Source of the DNA: Bacillota bacterium
Lineage (GTDB): Bacteria; Bacillota_C; Negativicutes; JAEYSJ01
Direction of reading: 5' to 3'
Length of the DNA stretch: 5,060 nt
NCBI GenBank assembly: GCA_023434855.1
Contig: JAEYSJ010000129.1
Span: 1-5,060, forward strand
The notes below the pieces were generated by a model, which saw only the letters and a list, made by a program, of their open reading frames with translations, made no database searches and was not told where the DNA came from. Positions 1 through 5,060 of the stretch are shown here, in pieces (the stretch's first letter is position 1; each line of letters begins with the position of its first letter). A program made the position numbers and the translations under genes.

Positions 1-677
1 GCCTGGGGAGGATCAAAGGGATTGAACGCCCCGCTATTGCTACTCCTATTCCTAATTTAACCGGTACAACCATATTATTGGATTCAGGGGCAAATGTAGA
101 CAGTAAGCCTAAACATTTGTTTCAAAGTGCAATTATGGGGGCTATTTACGCCGAATTTGTCCTCGGTATTAATAACCCGCGGGTTGGGTTATTGAATATA
201 GGAGAGGAAGAGACTAAAGGTAATGAACAAACTTTGGCTACATATCCTTTGCTGAAGCAATTGCAGACAGTCAATTTTATTGGGAATGTTGAAGGACGTG
301 ATATTCCTAGAGGCACTGTTGATGTGGTGATATGCGATGGTTTTGTGGGAAATATTGTTTTGAAATTCGGTGAAGGGTTGGCAAGTGCCATAATGCAATT
401 GGTAAAGGGTGCTATCAAAAACAGTGGGTTTTGGGCTAAATTAGCCTCTTTAATGGTTTTGCCGGCTCTCAAAGCATTGAAGAAAAAACTTGACTATGCT
501 GAATACGGCGGAGCGCCACTCCTAGGGGTTGACGGCGGTTTTATTATTTGCCATGGTAGCTCAAAAGCCAAGGCAATAAAAAATGCTATACATGTTGCTA
601 ATGAATTTACGGAGAAAAAAGTTGTTGAACATATCCGCGAGAATATCGCGAAGGAAGGAGTCATAACCAGTGAGTGA
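1..677 (+). CDS. plsX: Phosphate acyltransferase PlsX, 3' part (5' end outside window)
   Basis: PlsX converts acyl-ACP and phosphate to acyl-phosphate, the acyl donor that PlsY uses to begin glycerophospholipid synthesis; it is a peripheral membrane protein. The reading frame is open from base 3 and gives 224 visible residues, against about 330-340 for the family, so roughly the first third is missing. The visible part begins with the family stretch RIKGIERPA and continues with [56 protein letters not shown], a [11 protein letters not shown] block and [10 protein letters not shown] near the C-terminus. These match my memory of Bacillus PlsX almost block for block. A TTG at base 78 is not the start, because conserved family sequence continues upstream of it. 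The last 8 bases overlap fabH. No frameshift or missing key block is seen. Identification is secure; the N-terminus cannot be assessed. Confidence 0.96.
   Translation, partial: LGRIKGIERPAIATPIPNLTGTTILLDSGANVDSKPKHLFQSAIMGAIYAEFVLGINNPRVGLLNIGEEETKGNEQTLATYPLLKQLQTVNFIGNVEGRDIPRGTVDVVICDGFVGNIVLKFGEGLASAIMQLVKGAIKNSGFWAKLASLMVLPALKALKKKLDYAEYGGAPLLGVDGGFIICHGSSKAKAIKNAIHVANEFTEKKVVEHIRENIAKEGVITSE
655..660 (+). promoter_or_regulatory. Ribosome binding site of fabH
   Basis: AAGGAG sits inside the 3' end of plsX, 9 bases before a GTG at 670. It fixes that GTG as the fabH start, since the protein then opens with the expected family N-terminus ([12 protein letters not shown]). Confidence 0.85.
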
Positions 678-1680
678 TAAATCGGTTGGCATTATTGGTA
701 TGGGTAGTTATGTCCCGGAAAAAGTTGTTACAAACAGTGATTTGGAGAAAATAGTGGATACTTCTGACGAGTGGATTGTTGAACGTACAGGCATCAAAGA
801 GCGGCGGATAGTTGAGCAAGGTACAGCGACGTCCGATTTGGCTGCCCGTGCTGCTGAAAGAGCACTGACGAATGCCGGTGTTGCAGCTGAAGATATAGAT
901 TTGATTATTGTAGCCACCGTTACACCGGATATGTTTTTTCCTTCAGTGTCGTGTCTTGTGCAGGAAAAAATAAAAGCTGCTAATGCGGCTGCATTTGACT
1001 TGTCAGCCGGCTGCTCAGGTTTTATGTACGGATTGGTGGTAGGCAGTCAGTTTATTAGAACAGGAGTGTACAAAAAAGTTTTGGTTATTGGTGCTGAGAC
1101 ATTGTCGACAATCATGGATTGGACAGACCGTAATACCTGCGTTTTATTCGGAGACGGAGCAGGGGCTGCAGTATTGGGTGAAGTAACGCCAGGATGTGGA
1201 ATTCTGGGAGTTCATCTTGGAGCAGACGGATCCGGTGGTGATTTCTTAAAGATTCCTGCGGGTGGTTCGCGTACTCCTGCTTCGCCGGAAACGATTTCTC
1301 AAAAAATGCATTTTATTCATATGAATGGCAATGAAGTATTTAAATTTGCAATAAAAGTAATGGGCGAAGCGGCAGTTAAAGCACTGGAAAATGCGGGGCT
1401 AAGCCATACCGATGTGGACTGGCTTATTCCTCACCAGGCAAATATTAGAATTATCCAATCAGCTGCTAAACGTCTCAAACTACCAATGGATAAGGTCATG
1501 GTGAATGTTGATAAATATGGAAATACTTCTGCTGCTTCTATTCCCATCGCATTGGAAGAAGCTGTTCGGAGTGGCAGGGTCAAAAATAATGATATTGTAA
1601 CGTTAGTGGGATTTGGCGCGGGTTTAACGTGGGCATCTTGTGTTATAAAATGGTGTGGGGAGGATAACACTATTGCTTAA
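670..1680 (+). CDS. fabH: Beta-ketoacyl-ACP synthase III FabH
   Basis: FabH starts fatty-acid chains in the cytoplasm by condensing a short acyl-CoA primer with malonyl-ACP to give a 3-ketoacyl-ACP. The 336-residue product has the thiolase fold and the complete Cys-His-Asn triad: C115 in LSAGCSGF, H255 in LIPHQANIR and N285 in KYGNTSAAS. The N-terminal [13 protein letters not shown], the [14 protein letters not shown] segment near residues 33-46 and GFGAGLTW at 314-321 are also typical. Length is slightly above the usual 310-330; the extra C-terminal residues are encoded by bases that also serve as the fabK ribosome site. The start is GTG, overlapping the plsX end by 8 bases, which suggests translational coupling. 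Whether it prefers acetyl-CoA or branched primers cannot be read from the sequence; the residue aligned with E. coli Phe87 is Phe (F90). Identification is very secure. Confidence 0.98.
   Translation: MSDKSVGIIGMGSYVPEKVVTNSDLEKIVDTSDEWIVERTGIKERRIVEQGTATSDLAARAAERALTNAGVAAEDIDLIIVATVTPDMFFPSVSCLVQEKIKAANAAAFDLSAGCSGFMYGLVVGSQFIRTGVYKKVLVIGAETLSTIMDWTDRNTCVLFGDGAGAAVLGEVTPGCGILGVHLGADGSGGDFLKIPAGGSRTPASPETISQKMHFIHMNGNEVFKFAIKVMGEAAVKALENAGLSHTDVDWLIPHQANIRIIQSAAKRLKLPMDKVMVNVDKYGNTSAASIPIALEEAVRSGRVKNNDIVTLVGFGAGLTWASCVIKWCGEDNTIA
1657..1663 (+). promoter_or_regulatory. Ribosome binding site of fabK
   Basis: GGGGAGG lies within the last codons of fabH, 9 bases before TTG at 1673. It decides the fabK start: an in-frame GTG at 1655 overlaps the site itself and has no ribosome site of its own. 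Confidence 0.8.
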
Positions 1681-2620
1681 TACTAAACTTTGCCAATTGT
1701 TAAACATAAAATACCCCATTTTGCAAGGTGGTATGGCCTGGGTTGCTACAGCTGAATTGGCGTCCGCTGTTTCAAATGCCGGTGGGTTAGGAGTTATCGG
1801 CGCCGGTTATATGCCTCCCGATCTACTAAGAGAAGAAATAAAAAGAGCAAAGGCTTTGACCGCCAATCCATTTGGTGTAAATATTATGTTAAGGTCACCC
1901 TTCGTCAAGGAGGTAATGCAGGTAGTCGTGGAAGAACGGGTGCCTGTTGTTACTACAGGAGCAGGTAATCCGGGGGAATATATTCCGGCTTTAAAAGAAA
2001 TTGGCACTAAAATAATTCCCGTTGTGGCATCTGTGGCTTTGGCCAAAAGGCTTGAACGGGTAGGCGTGGATGCAATTATTGCCGAAGGCATGGAAAGTGG
2101 TGGGCATATTGGCGAAGTTACTACTATGGCTTTAGTTCCTCAGGTGGTTGATGCCGTAAATGTACCTGTAATTGCGGCAGGAGGAATTGGTGATGCTCGC
2201 GGTATAATTGCTGCATTAGCACTGGGAGCACAGGGGGTACAAATTGGAACCCGTTTTGTTGCTTCTGTTGAATGTATAGCTCACCCCAATTATAAGGAAG
2301 CCATAGTAAAAGCAAAAGAGCGATCTACCGTAGTTACCGGACTTTCTACCGGTCATCCGGTACGGGTAATTGCGAATAAACTGACCCGCGAGTTTGAAGA
2401 GATGGAAAAGGGGGGAGCGACTCCCGAAGAGCTTGACCGTCTTGGTGAGGGAAAGCTGCGGATGGCAGCTAGAGAGGGCGATGTTGAATATGGCTCGGTA
2501 ATGATCGGGCAAGTTGCAGGCATGGTTGATGATATTAAGCCTGTAGCCAAAATATTTGATGACATAATTTTAGACATATCAAACGTCCTGACTGGCATAA
2601 ACAATATTATCCAATCATAA
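1673..2620 (+). CDS. fabK: FMN-dependent enoyl-ACP reductase FabK
   Basis: FabK performs the last reduction of each elongation cycle, turning trans-2-enoyl-ACP into acyl-ACP with FMN and NAD(P)H. From TTG 1673 the product is 315 residues, close to the 318 of pneumococcal FabK. It is a TIM-barrel flavoprotein of the nitronate-monooxygenase family (PF03060). Visible landmarks in this numbering are [11 protein letters not shown] (14-24), GVNIML (68-73), TTGAGNP (94-100), the catalytic-type His145 in GMESGGHIG, the phosphate-binding loop AAGGI (168-172), GVQIGTRF (188-195) and HPNYKE (204-209). [14 protein letters not shown] and GMESGGHIG are very close to pneumococcal FabK and separate it from generic nitronate monooxygenases, as does its place between fabH and fabD. 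The start overlaps the fabH end by 8 bases. No other enoyl reductase type (FabI, FabL, FabV) is seen in the window. The start codon is less certain than the function. Confidence 0.95.
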   Translation: MLNTKLCQLLNIKYPILQGGMAWVATAELASAVSNAGGLGVIGAGYMPPDLLREEIKRAKALTANPFGVNIMLRSPFVKEVMQVVVEERVPVVTTGAGNPGEYIPALKEIGTKIIPVVASVALAKRLERVGVDAIIAEGMESGGHIGEVTTMALVPQVVDAVNVPVIAAGGIGDARGIIAALALGAQGVQIGTRFVASVECIAHPNYKEAIVKAKERSTVVTGLSTGHPVRVIANKLTREFEEMEKGGATPEELDRLGEGKLRMAAREGDVEYGSVMIGQVAGMVDDIKPVAKIFDDIILDISNVLTGINNIIQS

Positions 2621-2625
2621 ACAGT

Positions 2626-2632
2626 GGGGAGG
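2626..2632 (+). promoter_or_regulatory. Ribosome binding site of fabD
   Basis: GGGGAGG stands 6 bases before ATG 2639. It selects this ATG over the in-frame GTG at 2624, which would make the ribosome site part of the coding region and add five non-family residues (MGRYF). Confidence 0.88.
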
Positions 2633-2638
2633 TACTTT

Positions 2639-3583
2639 ATGGGGAAAATAGCTTTTGTATTTCCCGGACAGGGTTCACAGTCTGTAGGTATGGGTAAAGA
2701 GTTATATGACCGTTTTGCATCAGCTAAGGCCATATTTTCAGCCGCTGATGAAGCGTTAGGTTTTTCCATAACTGACATGTGTTTTAACGGTCCGGAAGAA
2801 GAATTACGCAAAACGTTTAATACGCAACCTGCCATTTTGACAGTTAGTGTTGCTTGTTATGAGGTATTAAAGGAACATGGTGTTTCTTCAGATATTGTGG
2901 CCGGACATAGTTTGGGCGAATATTCAGCGTTAGTTGCTGCAGGAGCTTTATCTTTTGGTGATGCCGTCCGGCTGGTACGTAAACGTGGACAGTTTATGCA
3001 GGAAGCAGTACCTATTGGTGAAGGCAGCATGGCTGCAATTTTGGGCCTTGATCGTGATGAAGTTAAGAATATCTGTGCAAAGGCACAAGAGGAGTATGGT
3101 CCTGTGCAGGCGGTTAATTTCAATTGCCCTGGGCAAGTTGTTATTGCCGGCAAAACGGCCGCAGTGGAAAAAGCGGTAGAAATATTAAAAGCAGCGGGGG
3201 CCAAGCGGGCTGTAATGCTTCCTGTCAGCGCGCCTTTTCACAGCACATTAATGAAACCAGCGGCTGAAAAACTGGCAGGGGAATTGGAAAAGATAACTGT
3301 AAAGGATGCCCTTATTCCTGCAGTTGCTAATGTTAATGGACAGATTGTTACACAAAGTGATGCTATTAGAACCTCTCTTGTTGAGCAGGCTGCCAGTCCT
3401 GTACAATGGGAAGATTGTATTGCACAAATGGTAAGATTTGGTGTCGAAACTTTTGTTGAAGTTGGTCCAGGTAAAGTACTTTCAGGGTTTACAAAAAAGA
3501 TTGCGAAAGATTTAAATAATTTAAATGTCGAGGATCTTATTTCGTTAGAAAAAACCCTTGATTATTTCAAGGAGGTTCGTTAA
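2639..3583 (+). CDS. fabD: Malonyl-CoA:ACP transacylase FabD
   Basis: FabD transfers malonyl from malonyl-CoA to the phosphopantetheine arm of ACP, making the two-carbon donor for every condensation. The 314-residue product matches the usual length (E. coli about 309). It opens with IAFVFPGQGSQSVGMG, the oxyanion-hole region (Q11). The nucleophile is S91 in the GHSLGEYSAL motif. The malonate-binding Arg is R116 in RKRGQFMQ, the catalytic His is H201 in SAPFHSTLM, and Q250 lies in the segment EQAASPVQW. EVGPGKVLSGF near 274-284 is the family C-terminal motif. The full catalytic set is present, so it should be active. It begins 18 bases after fabK, and its stop is separated from the fabG start by one base, consistent with a single mRNA. 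Confidence 0.98.
   Translation: MGKIAFVFPGQGSQSVGMGKELYDRFASAKAIFSAADEALGFSITDMCFNGPEEELRKTFNTQPAILTVSVACYEVLKEHGVSSDIVAGHSLGEYSALVAAGALSFGDAVRLVRKRGQFMQEAVPIGEGSMAAILGLDRDEVKNICAKAQEEYGPVQAVNFNCPGQVVIAGKTAAVEKAVEILKAAGAKRAVMLPVSAPFHSTLMKPAAEKLAGELEKITVKDALIPAVANVNGQIVTQSDAIRTSLVEQAASPVQWEDCIAQMVRFGVETFVEVGPGKVLSGFTKKIAKDLNNLNVEDLISLEKTLDYFKEVR
3569..3575 (+). promoter_or_regulatory. Ribosome binding site of fabG
   Basis: AAGGAGG lies in the last codons of fabD, 9 bases before ATG 3585. It rules out longer in-frame starts such as TTG 3558, which would lie upstream of the site. Confidence 0.88.
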
Positions 3584-3584
3584 A

Positions 3585-4328
3585 ATGCTTGTAGATGGTA
3601 AAGTGGCAATAGTTACCGGAGCTTCCAGGGGAATTGGACGTGCAATTGCTATCGAATTAGCCAAAGCCGGAGCCGCAGTTGTTGTCAATTATGCTGGGAA
3701 TGCAGCCGCCGCACAAGAGGTAAAGGATATTATCACTCAAAGTGGCGGGCAGGCAATAGCAGTTCAGGCTGATGTGGCAGATGCTGAAGCTGTAAAGGCT
3801 TTAGTGAAAACAACCATAGAAAATTTCGGGCACATAGATATACTGGTAAATAATGCCGGCATAACCCGCGACATTCCTTTGGCAATGATGAAAGAAGAGG
3901 ATTGGGACGCTGTAATTAATACTAACTTAAAAGGTGTATACAATTGTACTAAAGCGGTTTTGAAACCCATGATAAAACAAAAATGCGGTAAAATTATTAA
4001 TATGACCTCAGTTGTGGGTATAATGGGTAATGCAGGGCAGGCAAACTACGCCGCTGCTAAAGCAGGTGTAATCGGTTTTACTAAATCGATGGCAAGAGAG
4101 CTTGCGGCCCGCAGTATTACCGTTAACGCTATTGCACCCGGGTTTATTACCACTGATATGACTGCAGTAATTCCTGAGCAGGCTAAAATCGAGTTAGCAA
4201 AAAAGATTCCTTTAGGAAAATTAGGTACTCCTGAAGATGTTGCTGCCGCCGTGCTATTTTTGGCGTCTGAATCAGCCAATTATATTACCGGACAGACTTT
4301 AAATATTGATGGCGGTATGGTAATGTAA
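3585..4328 (+). CDS. fabG: 3-oxoacyl-ACP reductase FabG
   Basis: FabG is the NADPH-dependent reductase that converts 3-ketoacyl-ACP to 3-hydroxyacyl-ACP. At 247 residues it is the standard length for a classical short-chain dehydrogenase (E. coli FabG 244). The nucleotide-binding motif TGASRGIG is at 11-18, the structural NNAG at 89-92, and the catalytic tetrad is N114, S142, Y155 and K159 (NYAAAKAG). The APGFITTDMT segment (184-193) and the C-terminal GQTLNIDGGMVM are typical of true FabG rather than other short-chain dehydrogenases. It starts one base after the fabD stop, with its ribosome site inside fabD, suggesting coupled translation. Short-chain dehydrogenases are a large family, but motif content plus position between fabD and acpP makes the assignment firm. 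Confidence 0.97.
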   Translation: MLVDGKVAIVTGASRGIGRAIAIELAKAGAAVVVNYAGNAAAAQEVKDIITQSGGQAIAVQADVADAEAVKALVKTTIENFGHIDILVNNAGITRDIPLAMMKEEDWDAVINTNLKGVYNCTKAVLKPMIKQKCGKIINMTSVVGIMGNAGQANYAAAKAGVIGFTKSMARELAARSITVNAIAPGFITTDMTAVIPEQAKIELAKKIPLGKLGTPEDVAAAVLFLASESANYITGQTLNIDGGMVM

Positions 4329-4385
4329 TTGGTGGGTAATTTGTGCAAATAACGAAATAATTTTTTTGGAAGGAGGTGAATTTTC
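4329..4385 (+). promoter_or_regulatory. A/T-rich acpP leader with perfect Shine-Dalgarno
   Basis: This 57-base gap separates fabG from acpP. It ends with AAGGAGGTGA at 4370-4379, a full 10-base match to the usual 3' end of 16S rRNA, 6 bases before ATG 4386. The preceding part is A/T-rich with a run of seven T (4361-4367), so it should be weakly structured. It is the strongest ribosome site in the window, fitting the need for far more ACP than enzymes. No convincing -35/-10 pair is seen. A 12-base imperfect palindrome (ATTTGTGCAAAT, 4339-4350) has no assigned role. Confidence 0.85.
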
Positions 4386-4622
4386 ATGACAACTTTTGAT
4401 AAAGTAAAAGAAATCGTTGTAGAACAACTGGGTGTTGATGAAGCTGACGTTGCTATGGATTCCACTTTTATTGATGATCTTGGGGCTGACTCTCTTGACA
4501 TTGTTGAATTAATTATGGCCTTTGAAGAGGAATTTAACATTGAGATTCCCGACGAAGTGGCAGAAAAAATTAAGACTGTAAAAGACGCTGTGGGGTACAT
4601 AGAACAGGAAAAGCAAGGTTAA
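4386..4622 (+). CDS. acpP: Acyl carrier protein AcpP
   Basis: AcpP is the small acidic cytoplasmic protein that carries growing acyl chains as thioesters on a 4'-phosphopantetheine arm, and is the partner of every Fab enzyme here and of PlsX. The product is 78 residues, exactly the usual size. The arm attaches at S36 in the signature [11 protein letters not shown]. Helix I (about 3-15), the acidic helix II (about 36-50, with many Glu) and the C-terminal helix (about 65-75) can be recognised, and [10 protein letters not shown] is a standard ACP stretch. It begins 57 bases after fabG, the widest gap so far in the operon, with a perfect ribosome site, and is followed by a hairpin. Both features suit high and separately tuned expression. 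Confidence 0.98.
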   Translation: MTTFDKVKEIVVEQLGVDEADVAMDSTFIDDLGADSLDIVELIMAFEEEFNIEIPDEVAEKIKTVKDAVGYIEQEKQG

Positions 4623-4627
4623 GGCTT

Positions 4628-4693
4628 ATTACCTGTAAACAAAAGAAAGTCCCGTGAAATATATTTTTTTCGCGGGACTTTCTTAAAGGTAAT
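4628..4693 (+). terminator. Nested hairpin after acpP, possible terminator or attenuator
   Basis: The core is a 14-base-pair stem, 4643-4656 with 4671-4684 (AAGAAAGTCCCGTG paired with CGCGGGACTTTCTT), containing one T-G wobble and a 14-base A/T-only loop. A second, outer 7-base-pair stem, ATTACCT 4628-4634 with AGGTAAT 4687-4693, encloses it. The right arm on the + strand ends CTTTCTT and is followed by AAAGG, so the U-tract is short and part of the stem. On the minus strand the same hairpin is followed by a longer T-rich run (CTTTCTTTTGTTTAC). I see a real structure. Its function as a + strand terminator is plausible but could be partial, leaving reduced read-through into the next gene, or it could simply protect the acpP mRNA end. 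Confidence 0.7.
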
Positions 4694-4705
4694 GCGCTAC
4701 TGAAT

Positions 4706-4712
4706 GGAGGAG
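4706..4712 (+). promoter_or_regulatory. Ribosome binding site of the second FabK-like gene
   Basis: GGAGGAG stands 7 bases before TTG 4720, and no other start codon gives such a fit before the conserved PIMQGGMA motif. It shows that the gene is translated from its own site after the hairpin. Confidence 0.82.
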
Positions 4713-4719
4713 TTAGTAC

Positions 4720-5060
4720 TTGAAACTTCCAGAGCTAAAAATAGGCCATCTGGTAGCCAAGGTGCCTATCATGCAGGGTGGAATGGCTATAAGACTTTCT
4801 ACAGCTCGTTTGGCGGCAGCTGTAGCAGAGGCTGGCGGTATTGGATTAATAGCTGCTTCGGGAATGACTTTTGATGAACTTCGTCATGAAATTCGATTGG
4901 CGCGTTCACTTACCAAAGGAATAATTGGCATAAATGTTATGGTTGCTGCAAGAGTTTTTGCTGATATTGTTAAAACTGCTATTGATGAAGGTATTGATTT
5001 AATAGTGGCAGGAGCGGGTTTTTCCCGGGATGTCTTTGGACTTGGCAAAGAGTCCGGTAC
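4720..5060 (+). CDS. FabK/nitronate-monooxygenase-family flavoprotein, N-terminal part
   Basis: The frame opens with TTG 4720 and runs off the right edge after 113 complete codons, about a third of a typical 310-360-residue member. The visible part is the start of an FMN-binding TIM barrel (PF03060): KIGHLVAKVPIMQGGMA (7-23), AAAVAEAGGIGLIAASGM (32-49), GINVMVA (70-76) and LIVAGAGFSRDV (94-105). It aligns with the window's FabK but is clearly different, with QGGMAIRLS instead of QGGMAWVA and AGAGFSRD instead of TTGAGNPGE. Its start, KIG-x-LVAKVPIMQGGM, looks more like nitronate monooxygenases and Helicobacter FabX than FabK. The catalytic His and C-terminus lie outside the window, so the reaction cannot be assigned. 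It is probably co-transcribed with acpP by read-through past the hairpin, since no promoter is visible in the 97-base gap. Family is secure, function open. Confidence 0.9.
   Translation, partial: MKLPELKIGHLVAKVPIMQGGMAIRLSTARLAAAVAEAGGIGLIAASGMTFDELRHEIRLARSLTKGIIGINVMVAARVFADIVKTAIDEGIDLIVAGAGFSRDVFGLGKESG

Noticed and set aside
78..80. TTG as a start of a shortened plsX.
   Set aside because: The frame is open and matches PlsX (RIKGIERPA and onward) upstream to the window edge, so the gene begins outside the window.
2353..2835. A 160-codon open frame on the minus strand across the fabK-fabD junction, and other shorter minus-strand frames.
   Set aside because: They lie opposite well-supported conserved genes, have no family motifs or convincing ribosome sites, and are explained by the codon content of the + strand genes.
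2934..3179. An 81-codon + strand open frame inside fabD.
   Set aside because: It is out of frame within the conserved FabD core, with no ribosome site or recognisable domain.
4329..4369. Possible internal promoter before acpP (TTGGTG or TTGTGC as -35, TAATTT or TAACGA as -10).
   Set aside because: Spacings are 23, 11 or 15 bases and the -10 matches are poor, so no pair meets even a loose sigma-70 pattern.
4660..4665. TATATT as a -10 box for the second flavoprotein gene.
   Set aside because: It is in the loop of the hairpin, and there is no acceptable -35 about 17 bases upstream.
4713..4729. Partial resemblance to the FapR lipid-regulator operator: TTAGTAC followed by a weaker right half.
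   Set aside because: Only the left half is good, the right half mismatches the recalled inverted repeat at several bases, and the position lies between ribosome site and coding start with no promoter nearby. A real FapR site would be expected upstream of the operon, outside this window.

Overview
The window is a slice of a bacterial type II fatty-acid and phospholipid synthesis operon, read entirely on the + strand. Gene order is plsX (3' part) - fabH - fabK - fabD - fabG - acpP - a second FabK/nitronate-monooxygenase-family flavoprotein (5' part). The FMN-type enoyl reductase FabK, strong AGGAGG ribosome sites, frequent GTG/TTG starts and this gene order point to a Bacillota genome. An anaerobic Clostridia or Negativicutes lineage seems most likely. 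That placement is by gene order and by-eye protein resemblance, not by a search.

Layout: the plsX frame is open from the left edge and ends at 677. fabH starts inside its end (8-nt overlap). fabK starts inside the end of fabH with the same 8-nt geometry. fabD follows after 18 nt and fabG after 1 nt. A 57-nt A/T-rich gap then precedes acpP, which has a perfect 10-nt Shine-Dalgarno match. A 97-nt gap after acpP holds a long nested hairpin. The second flavoprotein then starts at 4720 with TTG and runs off the right edge. No gene-free stretch reaches 300 bases, no minus-strand gene is supported, and there is no sign of RNA genes, mobile elements or CRISPR.

How the genes work together: FabD loads malonyl from malonyl-CoA onto the acyl carrier protein AcpP. 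FabH starts chains by condensing an acyl-CoA with malonyl-ACP. FabG reduces the 3-keto group, and FabK reduces the enoyl group after a dehydratase (FabZ type, not in the window) has acted. PlsX moves finished acyl chains from ACP to phosphate to feed glycerolipid synthesis. The elongating synthase (FabF) is not in view; it may lie downstream. The role of the second FabK-like protein is the main open question. It could be a spare enoyl reductase, a nitronate monooxygenase, or an oxygen-independent unsaturated-fatty-acid enzyme comparable to Helicobacter FabX.

Most of the window is ordinary, well-conserved housekeeping sequence. The points worth a second look are the second flavoprotein, the post-acpP hairpin, the graded ribosome sites, and start-site traps that would add false N-terminal residues to FabK and FabD.
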